From Paenibacillus brasilensis (GTDB lineage: Bacteria > Bacillota > Bacilli > Paenibacillales > Paenibacillaceae): 64,000 nt of DNA. The notes beneath the pieces were generated by a model. That model was given only the letters and a program-made list of their open reading frames with translations, was not told the origin of the DNA and made no database searches. Position 1 is the first letter of the stretch. Each line of letters starts with the position of its first letter. The position numbers and the translations under genes were made by a program. Below are positions 34,238-42,960 of this stretch, piece by piece. Location of the stretch: NCBI RefSeq assembly GCF_009363115.1, contig NZ_CP045298.1:5515501-5579500 (forward strand), in the 5' to 3' direction.

Positions 34238-35716
34238 TTAAAGAATAATAGCAATGAGACCACCGGAGCCTTCATTAATGATACGACCCAGCGTTTCCTG
34301 CAGCTTGTAGCGTGCATTGTCCGGCATCATGGCAATCTTGCCCTGAATCCCTTCACGAACAATGGAATGCAGCGAACGTCCGAAAATGTCTGACTCCCAA
34401 ATTTTGATCGGATCATTTTCAAAGTCCTGCATCAGATAGCGCACAAGCTCTTCACTTTGCTTCTCTGTCCCGATAATCGGAGCAAATTCCGATTCTACAT
34501 CGACACGGATCATGTGAATGGAAGGGGCTGTCGCCTTGAGGCGCACCCCAAACCTCGTACCCTGACGAATCAACTGCGGTTCATCTAGTGCCATCTCGGC
34601 CAGCGACGGTGCGGCTATGCCGTATCCCGTTGTCTTGACCATTTCCAGCGCCTCAGCGAAGCGATCATATTCCCGTTTGGCATGGGCAAAATCCTGCATC
34701 ATTTGCAGCAAATGGTCTTTGCCACGAATCTCCACCCCTACAACCTCAACCAAAATCTGATCGTACAGCTCATCCGGCGCATACAAGTCAATTTCAGCTA
34801 CACCCTGCCCCATATTCATCCCGCTCAAACCGGCTCTGTCGATGAACTCATATTCCATAAACTGGCCGACCACCCGATCTACATCACGCAGGCGTCGGAT
34901 ATCTTTAACCGTATCGCGAACGGAATTTTCATAATTGCTACGCAGCCAGTGATCTTCGTTCAGTACCATAACCCAGCTCGGCAGATTTACATTCACCTCA
35001 TGCACTGGAAATTCATACAATACTTCACGAAGCACGCCTGTAACATCATCTTCCGTCATCGTCGCTGCGCTGAGTGTCATGACCGGAATATCATACTTGG
35101 CAGCCAACTCACTGCGAAGCTGGAGTGTTTCATCACTGCGTGGATGCGTGGAGTTAATGACGAGCACGAATGGCTTGCCAACTTCCTTCAACTCCTCAAT
35201 GACACGTTCCTCTGATTCCACGTAAGAGCTGCGTGGAATTTCAGCAATCGTGCCGTCTGTCGTGACCACAACACCAAGCGTCGAATGCTCCTGAATAACT
35301 TTCCGTGTACCAATTTCCGCCGCTTCCTGAAATGGAATCGGCTCTTCGAACCATGGTGTAGAGATCATCCTAGGACCATTTTCATCCTCGTAACCCTTCG
35401 CTCCTTCTACTGCGTATCCTACACAGTCGACCAGACGTACATTCACATCCAGTCCTTCCGTTACTTTGATCTGGACGGCATTATTCGGTACGAATTTAGG
35501 CTCCGTCGTCATGATCGTCTTGCCTGCTGCACTTTGCGGCAGCTCATCTACGGCGCGGGCACGATCCGCCTCACTTGTAATGTTAGGCAGAACAATCGTC
35601 TCCATAAACCGCTTGATAAACGTTGATTTTCCTGTTCGTACAGCCCCAACGACCCCAAGATAAATATCTCCTCCGGTGCGTTCGGCAATGTCTTTAAAAA
35701 TGTCCACTTTCTCCAA
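34238..35716 (-). CDS. spoIVA: Stage IV sporulation protein A (coat morphogenetic ATPase)
   Basis: Polymerises on the outer forespore surface with ATP hydrolysis and anchors the spore coat basement layer. 492 residues, as in Bacillus. Walker A is GVVGAVRTGKSTFIKRF; LVDCVGYAVEGAKGYEDENG is the switch region and LVINSTHPRSDE follows. The C-terminal domain ends GSGGLIAIIL. The start is TTG at 35716, 7 bases after GAGGAGGGG; no ATG fits. Preceded by a long leader. Confidence 0.97.
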   Translation of the reverse strand: MEKVDIFKDIAERTGGDIYLGVVGAVRTGKSTFIKRFMETIVLPNITSEADRARAVDELPQSAAGKTIMTTEPKFVPNNAVQIKVTEGLDVNVRLVDCVGYAVEGAKGYEDENGPRMISTPWFEEPIPFQEAAEIGTRKVIQEHSTLGVVVTTDGTIAEIPRSSYVESEERVIEELKEVGKPFVLVINSTHPRSDETLQLRSELAAKYDIPVMTLSAATMTEDDVTGVLREVLYEFPVHEVNVNLPSWVMVLNEDHWLRSNYENSVRDTVKDIRRLRDVDRVVGQFMEYEFIDRAGLSGMNMGQGVAEIDLYAPDELYDQILVEVVGVEIRGKDHLLQMMQDFAHAKREYDRFAEALEMVKTTGYGIAAPSLAEMALDEPQLIRQGTRFGVRLKATAPSIHMIRVDVESEFAPIIGTEKQSEELVRYLMQDFENDPIKIWESDIFGRSLHSIVREGIQGKIAMMPDNARYKLQETLGRIINEGSGGLIAIIL

Positions 35717-35754
35717 TGAAATCCCCTCCTCAAAAGTCTCCGAAGGAAAAATGC

Positions 35755-35892
35755 TTAAAGAGCATCCGCTTCGTGTTCAACCAACTGCTTGATCCCAGAT
35801 GCGGCAGAACAGCCTTTAAAATGCCCGGAAGTCGTCCGCCGCCGAGATTCAGGAGACTGATGGAATCGGCGAAACGGCGTAAACTCGTACAT
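35755..35892 (-). CDS. Possible small ORF in the spoIVA leader, 45 residues
   Basis: A frame starting ATG at 35892 (MYEFTPFRRFHQSPESRRR, ending LVEHEADAL) fills the space before the spoIVA ribosome binding site. A second short frame (ATG at 35914, 21 codons) overlaps it in another phase and has the better site, GGAGGGG at 6 bases. Neither resembles a known protein. Either could be a translated leader ORF or chance. Confidence 0.25.
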   Translation of the reverse strand: MYEFTPFRRFHQSPESRRRTTSGHFKGCSAASGIKQLVEHEADAL

Positions 35893-36013
35893 GCATTTGG
35901 ACTGATACCATCATATGTATCCCCTCCGTAAAATATGTTCATTTTTTTGAAAAAATAGAGTAGGTCACAGCCATCACTGCAAAACAATATTTTACGTTTG
36001 GGTCCACTCATCT

Positions 36014-36043
36014 AATATATGCGTAGAGGGACTCCCCCATGAC
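36014..36043 (-). promoter_or_regulatory. Possible sigma-E promoter for spoIVA
   Basis: On the minus strand GTCATGGG and, 14 bases on, CATATATT resemble the sigma-E elements GTCATATT and CATACAAT (6 of 8 in the -10). It would give a leader of about 290 bases. The remaining 35893-36208 interval holds only this and the terminator below. Confidence 0.3.
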
Positions 36044-36063
36044 TTCGGCGCCAGACTTCATAT

Positions 36064-36113
36064 AAAAAAGGACGTTCTCCTGACTGACCGTTTTATAGTC
36101 GTCGGATAACATC
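36064..36113 (-). terminator. Terminator after the AT-rich phosphatase gene
   Basis: On the minus strand GGATGTT and AACGTCC pair (one wobble), with an extended imperfect stem between them, followed by six T. Confidence 0.6.
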
Positions 36114-36208
36114 CTTTGTTGTTTATTTTCCACCAAAGTATAACCCGCCGTAAATTGATGGGCTTATGTTCGGTATTTACTATCGTTTTCGCTAGTTTAA
36201 AATTGTTG

Positions 36209-36784
36209 TTAATTGAAGCTCCATAATCTTTTAACTTCTACTAATTCTTGACCATTAAATTCCATTTTATAGATATCCGGCTTAGATGTATGTAGCAGAA
36301 AATTCAAATCGTACTGACTATCGTAATACCCCATCATTAGAGTCATTACGGCTCCATGTGTGCCAATTGCTATTTTCTGTCCTTGATATGTCTTTAATAA
36401 TTCTTTTAGGATCTTTATGGCTCGATTCTGACAATCCGCATTAGACTCCCCACCCGACAAAGTAAAGTTTGGATCAGAAAATGACCGATTTAGTAAAGGC
36501 ATTAATTCACTATCAGGCATTCGGATATCATCTGCGGAAAAATTTCTTTCTTTAAGATCTTCATAAATTAAAATTTCTTTTCCTGAACATTGTGCTAACT
36601 CCCGAATAGTTAGGATTGCTCGTTGATATGGACTTGATACGAAAATTTCGATCCCCTCAGTTTTCAATAGCTCAGTTATTCGATTCGTATCCACTTTTCC
36701 TTTATCTGTAAGCCCTCTTGTTCTTTCATTCCCTTCTGTCTTTGGTGATTCACCATGCCTTACCATGTAAATATAAGTTTTCAT
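36209..36784 (-). CDS. Histidine phosphatase family protein (AT-rich, probably acquired)
   Basis: A 191-residue phosphoglycerate-mutase-like protein with RHGES near residue 9, VSSPYQRAILTIREL and the second histidine in IGTHGAVMTLMMG. Substrate unknown. The second of two adjacent ATGs (36784) has GGGGG at 5 bases. AT content is visibly higher than in both neighbours, and the gene is bounded by its own terminator, which points to transfer into the spoIVA-gpsA interval. Confidence 0.8.
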   Translation of the reverse strand: MKTYIYMVRHGESPKTEGNERTRGLTDKGKVDTNRITELLKTEGIEIFVSSPYQRAILTIRELAQCSGKEILIYEDLKERNFSADDIRMPDSELMPLLNRSFSDPNFTLSGGESNADCQNRAIKILKELLKTYQGQKIAIGTHGAVMTLMMGYYDSQYDLNFLLHTSKPDIYKMEFNGQELVEVKRLWSFN

Positions 36785-36820
36785 CATAGCCCCCAAAGAA
36801 AAAATTTTTTTTATTTGACA

Positions 36821-37171
36821 TTACCACAGTTCGTCATCCATCGCTTGGCGCTCAAGTTGCCGCCTGACAGCAGCCTTAAGTTTATCCTCCGGTATCGTAA
36901 CCTCTACATCACCTTGAGCGCGAGCCTGACAGGACAATCGTATGCCTTCTTCCAGTAAAGGTCCCAGCTTACGCTGCTCTGCATCATTGGGACGACCTGC
37001 GAATGCAGCCCATTCCGTCGATATATGTACCTTACACATGAGGCAGGCCGCTTTCCCGTCACAGCGAGTGGGAATATGTACACCTGCTTTACGGGCAGCC
37101 TGGAGCAATGTTGTACCCTGACCGACCTGTACACGCCTGCCTGACGGCTTGAACGTAATCTGCACATTCAT
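36821..37171 (-). CDS. [2Fe-2S] ferredoxin-like protein
   Basis: A 116-residue electron-transfer protein with a beta-grasp ferredoxin domain. Cysteines C37, C43, C46 and C81 give a C-x5-C-x2-C...C pattern (RCDGKAACLMCKV, RLSCQ). The C-terminus is a charged helix. ATG at 37171 follows GGGAGG at 10 bases. The redox partner is unknown. Directly downstream of the nucleotidyltransferase-like gene. Confidence 0.85.
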   Translation of the reverse strand: MNVQITFKPSGRRVQVGQGTTLLQAARKAGVHIPTRCDGKAACLMCKVHISTEWAAFAGRPNDAEQRKLGPLLEEGIRLSCQARAQGDVEVTIPEDKLKAAVRRQLERQAMDDELW

Positions 37172-37214
37172 AAGAACGATCCTCCCTTTATCTGCCCTCT
37201 TAACACACACGAAG

Positions 37215-37865
37215 CTATTTAACATGCCCCATCCGAATGATGGAATGCAACTCCGGCCAAGGCAAAAGCTCCATCAGCCTGTCCAGCTGCTCCTCTGCCC
37301 AAATGTTACTGATCAGCAGTTGCTTGAGTATCACGAGATGACGCTGTGGATCACGCTTCATGACCTCTGCAATCGCTCTATATCGGTCAGGGCGATTTCG
37401 CAACAGATTAAACAGCAACTCGTGACTGAGTGGCATCAGATGTAGTGAAGCACGCCCCAAATTAAGCTGGATTCCTGCCGACCAAAGGAGCCGCTCGATC
37501 TCCAAGCGGTATAAGGCTCCGCCACAGAGTACTTCGAATCCCCCCACCAGCTCAACTGGAAATCCCTCCAGCTCATAATGGCTTAGCAATGAAACGTACG
37601 AGCCGCTGCGGTCAACCTGCTGTTGATCTATATTTACACCCAGGGGGTGAGCATGAAGCTTCTTTGCTGCCTGAATATCCGCATAAATATCAATGTCCCG
37701 AGGCAGGCGATCCAGCTCAACTCCCTGCACCAGTAGTGAACAGCTTCCTCCCAGCATCCACGGAACAGACACTGTTGACCAACGATCAGCCAAGTGACTC
37801 AGCGCAGCTGTCAAATCGTGAGGCAGCCTGTTTAATAGCGCCGATGATATAGCCTCCTTCAACAT
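37215..37865 (-). CDS. Nucleotidyltransferase-fold protein
   Basis: A 216-residue protein with the helix-turn and acidic motif of the MNT/DUF-type nucleotidyltransferase superfamily: MLGGSCSLLVQG followed by LPRDIDIYAD (the DxD metal site). It might modify a protein, RNA or small molecule, or be an inactive relative. ATG at 37865 follows AAGGAGG. Probably co-transcribed with the ferredoxin gene. Confidence 0.7.
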   Translation of the reverse strand: MLKEAISSALLNRLPHDLTAALSHLADRWSTVSVPWMLGGSCSLLVQGVELDRLPRDIDIYADIQAAKKLHAHPLGVNIDQQQVDRSGSYVSLLSHYELEGFPVELVGGFEVLCGGALYRLEIERLLWSAGIQLNLGRASLHLMPLSHELLFNLLRNRPDRYRAIAEVMKRDPQRHLVILKQLLISNIWAEEQLDRLMELLPWPELHSIIRMGHVK

Positions 37866-37979
37866 TGTTTCCTCCTTACTGTCTTTCAACCCGTTTCCTA
37901 TTGGGCATCATTATATCATGTTCAGCATGGTAGTTCGATATTTTGTGTAGTGAAAAAGAGGGCAAAAGCTGCTGCATAT

Positions 37980-38012
37980 ATAAAAAAAACCGCGAACCTG
38001 CCCGATTCACGG
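37980..38012 (-). terminator. Terminator after spoVIF
   Basis: On the minus strand CCGTGAA and TTCGCGG pair around a loop and are followed by eight T. Confidence 0.75.
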
Positions 38013-38042
38013 TAAAACCTGGCCATTTGCGGCCAATCTTTT

Positions 38043-38318
38043 TTATTTTTTCATCATCATTTTCATTAACGCTTCCATGTTGGAAGAATTCATTCCGCTC
38101 TTTTTGACGGCACTGACAATATCCCTTACTGTATCTTCCGACACCGGAATGTTGGCCATTGCAGATACCTGCCTTATAAGCTGACGCAGCTGTGCTTCAT
38201 TTTGAAGCGTGTCCGCCTTCACCGTGCCTGCCAGCTTTTTTACTGCATTCTCGGATATGTTTTTGCCGCCTTTTTTGTTAATGGCCTTCAACGCTTCTTT
38301 CGGAAAGTTTTTATTCAC
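38043..38318 (-). CDS. spoVIF: Stage VI sporulation protein F
   Basis: Small late sporulation protein of 91 residues, needed for coat assembly in Bacillus (YjcC). The Lys-rich start FPKEALKAINKKGGKNISE and the Met/Lys-rich end MEALMKMMMKK match the SpoVIF family. GTG at 38318 follows GGAGGAGGGGA at 4-8 bases; a longer frame from the track start would overlap this site. Own terminator downstream. Confidence 0.82.
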   Translation of the reverse strand: MNKNFPKEALKAINKKGGKNISENAVKKLAGTVKADTLQNEAQLRQLIRQVSAMANIPVSEDTVRDIVSAVKKSGMNSSNMEALMKMMMKK

Positions 38319-38491
38319 AATCTCCCCTCCTCCGCCATTGCTCAACTCAGTCTATGAATGGTGGAGATAAAAGGTGATTAAGCTTACAAAAGACATGCCT
38401 AATGCCTAACTAAAAAAGGCTATCTCATTCGTAGAAAAATCTACTTACGAGACAGCCTTTACTATACATTACTTTTGGGATCATCCGGTCT

Positions 38492-39532
38492 TTATGAATG
38501 CCATTGCTCCCAAGTTTGCAGCGGCATGACTTCCATCTCGGTTTTAGGGTCACGACCCATCAGGGCCTCGACAGCTTTGCGGACGTCACGTCCTTCGAAC
38601 AGCACCCCATACAGTACTTCTGTAATAGGCATCTGAACGCCCAGCTTTTGTGAGATAGCGTATGCCGCTTTTGTTGTGCGAATGCCCTCTACCACCATGC
38701 CCATGGATTCCAGCACAGCCTCAAGCTGTTGACCCTGTCCCAATAACGAACCTGCGCGCCAGTTGCGGCTGTGACGGCTCGTTGCAGTGACAACAAGGTC
38801 ACCAATGCCAGCCAGGCCAGCAAAGGTCAAAGGATTAGCGCCCATCTCAACCCCGGCACGGGTAATCTCAGCTAACCCACGGGTCAATAATGCCGCTTTG
38901 GCATTATCACCGAAGCCAAGTCCGTCTGACATTCCCGCGCCTAGAGCGATTATATTTTTTAACGCCCCGGACAGCTCTACGCCAAGCAAATCACGGTTTG
39001 TATATACCCGAAAATAGGAGTTCATGAACAGCTCCTGTGCTACCTGTGCTGCCTTCTCATTGGAGGAAGCTACAACGACCGTTGTCGGGCATTTTCGCAC
39101 CACTTCCTCCGCATGACTCGGACCAGACAGCACGGCAATATCACCCTCCGCGATTTCCAGCTCTTCCGAGATCACCGTGGACATACGCTTGAGCGTTTCG
39201 GTTTCAAAGCCTTTAATGGCGTGTACCACCAGCATATCCTTGGTAAAGTGGTCCTTTAGACTACGTGTTACCTGGCGAGCTGCAGACGAAGGAGATACGA
39301 TAATAACAGCTTTTGCACCAGATACGGCAGCCTCCATATCGGTTGTAGCTGTAATTCGATCCGACAAAATGGAGCCGGGCAAATATTGCTCATTCGTATG
39401 CTTTTCATTGATTTCAGCTGCTTGCTGCTCATTTCTCGTCCAGACAGAGACATCGTTGTTATTGGCCGCAAGAACGGAAGCCAGGGCTGTTCCCCAGCTA
39501 CCCGCGACCAGCACAGCTATTTTCTCAGACAA
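38492..39532 (-). CDS. gpsA: Glycerol-3-phosphate dehydrogenase [NAD(P)+]
   Basis: Makes sn-glycerol-3-phosphate for phospholipid synthesis; 346 residues. The N-terminal nucleotide loop reads VLVAGSWGTALA, with Val in place of the first Gly of GxGxxG. ELSGALKNIIALGAG carries the catalytic Lys and GLAGIGDLVVTATSRHSRN is family-specific. TTG start at 39532, after GGAGGAG at 5-6 bases. Overlaps the plsY stop by 8 bases, so phosphatidate synthesis genes are coupled. Confidence 0.94.
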   Translation of the reverse strand: MSEKIAVLVAGSWGTALASVLAANNNDVSVWTRNEQQAAEINEKHTNEQYLPGSILSDRITATTDMEAAVSGAKAVIIVSPSSAARQVTRSLKDHFTKDMLVVHAIKGFETETLKRMSTVISEELEIAEGDIAVLSGPSHAEEVVRKCPTTVVVASSNEKAAQVAQELFMNSYFRVYTNRDLLGVELSGALKNIIALGAGMSDGLGFGDNAKAALLTRGLAEITRAGVEMGANPLTFAGLAGIGDLVVTATSRHSRNWRAGSLLGQGQQLEAVLESMGMVVEGIRTTKAAYAISQKLGVQMPITEVLYGVLFEGRDVRKAVEALMGRDPKTEMEVMPLQTWEQWHS

Positions 39533-40133
39533 GACGATCTCCTCCTTTGGAGCCAAGCTTATTTTCATTTCCCCGGACCAGCTTGACGATATTGGTACGG
39601 TGTCTCCACACAGCAAACAAGCAAATGACTAAAGCTGTCCAAAAGAATGGCCATTCATATCCAAGTACAAGCAAAATCCAGGGGGTCAGAATGACAAAAA
39701 TCAGTGATCCAAGGGACACATAGCGTGTGATCACAATAGCAAGAATCGCAATGATCCCGGCATATAAAGCGGGAAGCAAGGTCAGCGATGCTAATACACC
39801 GATAGCGGTAGCAATACCTTTTCCTCCGCGAAAGTGAAAATATACCGGCCAGTTATGGCCCGCAATCGCCGCGATGCCGCACAAACCCGATAGCCAGGAA
39901 GATTCTCCACCCAGCCAGTGCCCCAACAGCACCGCCATAACCCCTTTAAGTACATCCAGCAGCAGTACCAGAATAGCTGGGCCTTTTCCCAGCACGCGCA
40001 GCGTATTCGTCGCACCGGCATTGCCGCTTCCATGCTGGCGAATGTCGATTCCTTTTAATTTTCCATACAGCAAACTAAAGCTGACAGAGCCAAGCAGGTA
40101 ACTGAGTAGTATAGCAACGATCTGTAAAATCAA
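39525..40133 (-). CDS. plsY: Acyl-phosphate:glycerol-3-phosphate acyltransferase
   Basis: Membrane enzyme that acylates glycerol-3-phosphate, the first step of phospholipid synthesis. 202 residues, five to six membrane segments. Motifs SYLLGSVSFSLLYGK, HGSGNAGATNTLRVLG and HFRGGKGIATAIGV are the three conserved PlsY loops. TTG at 40133 follows GGAG at 8 bases. Between der and gpsA, as common in Firmicutes. Confidence 0.95.
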   Translation of the reverse strand: MILQIVAILLSYLLGSVSFSLLYGKLKGIDIRQHGSGNAGATNTLRVLGKGPAILVLLLDVLKGVMAVLLGHWLGGESSWLSGLCGIAAIAGHNWPVYFHFRGGKGIATAIGVLASLTLLPALYAGIIAILAIVITRYVSLGSLIFVILTPWILLVLGYEWPFFWTALVICLFAVWRHRTNIVKLVRGNENKLGSKGGDRLV

Positions 40134-40144
40134 CCTATTCGCTC

Positions 40145-41467
40145 CTAACTTTCGTCAGACTTGCGCCGTGTAAAGATACGAATTGGAGTCCCCTCGAAAT
40201 TGAAGGCGGCGCGAATTTTGTTCTCCAGATAACGCTCATAAGAGAAGTGCATGATTTCCGGATCATTAACAAATACAACCATTGTAGGCGGCTTGACAGC
40301 AACCTGGGTCACATAGTTAATGCGCAGACGGCGTCCTTTATCTGTTGGTGGAGGATTGATCGCCACTGCATCGGAAATGACATCATTCAGCAAATGCGTC
40401 TGAATTCGCATGACATGCTGCTGCGCCACATGCTGTACAACCGGAAGCAGCTTTTGCAAGCGTTGCTTCGTTTTGGCAGACAAAAATACAATCGGAGCAT
40501 ACGTCATGAACAGGAAGTGATCGCGGATTTTAGTTTCAAACTGATGCATCGTTTTATCGTCTTTATCCACGACATCCCATTTGTTAACAACAAACAGCGA
40601 TGCTTTACCCGCCTCATAAGCATAGCCGGCAATGTGCTTATCCTGCTCAATAATACCTTCCTCACCGTTAATTACGACCAGCACAACATCTGCACGCTCG
40701 ATAGCTCGCATGGCACGCATAACACTATATTTTTCTGTCGTTTCATATACTTTGCCGCGTTTGCGCATTCCAGCCGTATCAATCAGTACATATTTCTGGC
40801 CGTCTTTTTCAAAAGGCGTATCAATCGCATCACGTGTCGTGCCTGCAATATCACTAACAATAACCCGTTCTTCTCCCAGAATGGCGTTAACGAGTGAAGA
40901 TTTACCTACGTTCGGGCGACCGATCAAAGCGACACGAATCACGTCCTCATCATAGTGCTCTTCTTCAAGCTCAGGCAAATTGGACGTAATTGCATCTAAC
41001 AGATCACCTATACCTGTACCGTGGCTACCGGAAACAGGGATAGGATCTCCAAATCCATAAGAGTAAAACTCATAAATCAGATCGGCACGATTGAGGTTGT
41101 CCACTTTGTTTACCGCTACAATGATCGGTTTACCCGAACGATACAGCATTTGAGCTACCTCTTCATCCGATTGCGTAATTCCTGCTTTCGCATCACTCAT
41201 GAATACGATAACATCTGCTTCTTCTATTGCGAGTTCGGCTTGCATACGGATGGATTTCAAAATGATATCCTCACCATCAATTTCAATCCCGCCGGTATCA
41301 ATAATACTGAAGGATTTACCATTCCATTCCGATATACCGTATATCCGATCACGGGTGATTCCAGGTTTATCTTCCACGATAGACAAACGATCCCCGATAA
41401 TCCGATTAAAAATAGTGGACTTTCCCACATTCGGGCGACCAACGATAGCCACAACGGGTCTTGCCAT
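40145..41467 (-). CDS. der: Ribosome biogenesis GTPase Der (EngA)
   Basis: Double-GTPase protein for 50S subunit assembly; 440 residues. Two G1 motifs (GRPNVGKSTIFNRI near residue 10; GRPNVGKSSLVNAI near 185), two NKxD motifs (NKVD, NKWD), and a C-terminal KH-like domain ending in RKSDES. ATG at 41467 follows AGGAGGAG. Same neighbours as in B. subtilis. Confidence 0.97.
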   Translation of the reverse strand: MARPVVAIVGRPNVGKSTIFNRIIGDRLSIVEDKPGITRDRIYGISEWNGKSFSIIDTGGIEIDGEDIILKSIRMQAELAIEEADVIVFMSDAKAGITQSDEEVAQMLYRSGKPIIVAVNKVDNLNRADLIYEFYSYGFGDPIPVSGSHGTGIGDLLDAITSNLPELEEEHYDEDVIRVALIGRPNVGKSSLVNAILGEERVIVSDIAGTTRDAIDTPFEKDGQKYVLIDTAGMRKRGKVYETTEKYSVMRAMRAIERADVVLVVINGEEGIIEQDKHIAGYAYEAGKASLFVVNKWDVVDKDDKTMHQFETKIRDHFLFMTYAPIVFLSAKTKQRLQKLLPVVQHVAQQHVMRIQTHLLNDVISDAVAINPPPTDKGRRLRINYVTQVAVKPPTMVVFVNDPEIMHFSYERYLENKIRAAFNFEGTPIRIFTRRKSDES

Positions 41468-41539
41468 AAATTCACTCCTCCTGACATTCTCAGCTATCAT
41501 CATAGCAAAAAACATTCTTATTGGCGATATTGGTCACGT

Positions 41540-41572
41540 AACAACAATCGGCGAACCCTCTGGGTCCGCCGA
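41540..41572 (-). terminator. Terminator after the S1 gene
   Basis: On the minus strand CGGCGGACCC pairs with GGGTTCGCCG around AGA, followed by a moderately T-rich TTGTTGTTA. Confidence 0.7.
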
Positions 41573-41613
41573 TGGTGTACGTTATGCTTATTATAAAGTG
41601 TATTGATTCAAAC

Positions 41614-42840
41614 TCATTTAAATTTGTTCAGCTTATCACCAAAACGTTCGCCAAGCGTAATGCTCAGACCGGAATTGTTGAGCGATACGTTAGGATTGTT
41701 CAGTTCCTCACGAGGCGCACGAGCTGCACGTGGTGCTCTTTCTGCTTTTGGAGCCACTTCAGGAGCTTCTTCAGTTTCTTTGATGCTCAGGCTAACACGT
41801 TTCTCAGAAGGATTCATTTCAAGAATTTTAACTTTCACTTCTTGTCCTTCTTCCAGAACCTCTTGTGGAGTTCCGATGTGTTTGTGGGAAATTTGGGAAA
41901 TATGAACCAAACCTTCTACGCCAGGAGCGATTTCAACGAATGCCCCGAAGTTAACCAGACGTTTTACAACACCAGTTACGATATCATTGTTGTTAAATTG
42001 TCCAGCAGCGGATTCCCAAGGACCAGGCTGTGCAGCTTTCATGCTCAGGCTGATTTTTCCTTTTTCAGGGTCTACCTTCAGCACTTTTACTTTTACTTGA
42101 TCTCCTTCAGAAACAGCATCAGAAGGCTTATCAACATGAGTCCAAGCGATTTCAGATACGTGAACCAAACCGTCCACGCCACCTACGTCTACAAAAGCAC
42201 CAAACTGAGTGAGACGTTGAACCGTACCTACGATTTCTTGTCCTTCTTTCAGCTCAGCCATTACTTTTTGCTTGTTGGCTTCAAATTCTGCTTCCAGAAC
42301 GTCTTTTTGAGAAAGAATCACTTTGTTGTTTTCGCGATCCAGCTCTTTTACAACAACACGCAATGTGCGGCCTTTGTAATCGCTGAAATCTTCAACGAAA
42401 TGACGTTCTACCATGGATGCAGGAATGAATCCACGAACACCCACGTCTACCACGATGCCGCCTTTAACGACGTCGTTTACTACGACTTCAAACACTTCTT
42501 TGCTTTCGAACAGCTGCTCCAGCTTTTCCCAAGCATTTTCACTGTCGATTGCACGTTTGGACAGAACAAGCTTTTCTTTGGCATCATCAATGCTAATGAT
42601 TCTAGCTTCGACTTCTTGGCCTACTTGTACTGCTTCTTCTGCGTTATCCAGACCAGAAGACAACTCGCGAATTGGAATAACTCCATCGTATTTATATCCA
42701 ATGCTTACTACCGCTTGGTTATCTTCCAATTTCACGATCGTACCCTTAACGGTATCACCTTTTTTTAGGGAGACGATTTGATCGAGCTCGTCTTGATTTG
42801 CCGCTTCAGCAGCTTCTTGATTTTTAATTTCTTCCGACAT
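41614..42840 (-). CDS. rpsA: 30S ribosomal protein S1 homologue (four S1 domains)
   Basis: RNA-binding protein of 408 residues with four S1 repeats (about 20-90, 108-175, 192-260, 277-345). Examples are GDTVKGTIVKLEDNQAVVSI, FGAFVDVGGVDGLVHVSE and FGAFVEIAPGVEGLVHISQ. It is shorter than the six-domain E. coli S1 and equals the B. subtilis YpfD type. The tail (after residue 350) is Ala/Arg/Glu-rich. Its role in initiation in Firmicutes is uncertain. Confidence 0.92.
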   Translation of the reverse strand: MSEEIKNQEAAEAANQDELDQIVSLKKGDTVKGTIVKLEDNQAVVSIGYKYDGVIPIRELSSGLDNAEEAVQVGQEVEARIISIDDAKEKLVLSKRAIDSENAWEKLEQLFESKEVFEVVVNDVVKGGIVVDVGVRGFIPASMVERHFVEDFSDYKGRTLRVVVKELDRENNKVILSQKDVLEAEFEANKQKVMAELKEGQEIVGTVQRLTQFGAFVDVGGVDGLVHVSEIAWTHVDKPSDAVSEGDQVKVKVLKVDPEKGKISLSMKAAQPGPWESAAGQFNNNDIVTGVVKRLVNFGAFVEIAPGVEGLVHISQISHKHIGTPQEVLEEGQEVKVKILEMNPSEKRVSLSIKETEEAPEVAPKAERAPRAARAPREELNNPNVSLNNSGLSITLGERFGDKLNKFK

Positions 42841-42960
42841 GTCAATACCCTCCTCAATTCAAAAAAACCATTTATTTAAACCTGCGCATGGCAGAGTTCA
42901 AAACATCAATTAAACTTTTGTCCTAGTTTTCCGAGCTTAGACATAATTCATGCAAGCCTT

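Noticed and set aside
35730..36011. 93-codon minus-strand frame in the spoIVA leader
   Set aside because: It starts without a ribosome binding site; the two shorter frames there have better start signals, and none has a known relative.
41572..42768. Plus-strand frame of 398 codons opposite the S1 gene
   Set aside because: It mirrors the rpsA codons on the other strand, is Phe/Tyr/Asn-rich, and has no ribosome binding site or family; rpsA is certain.
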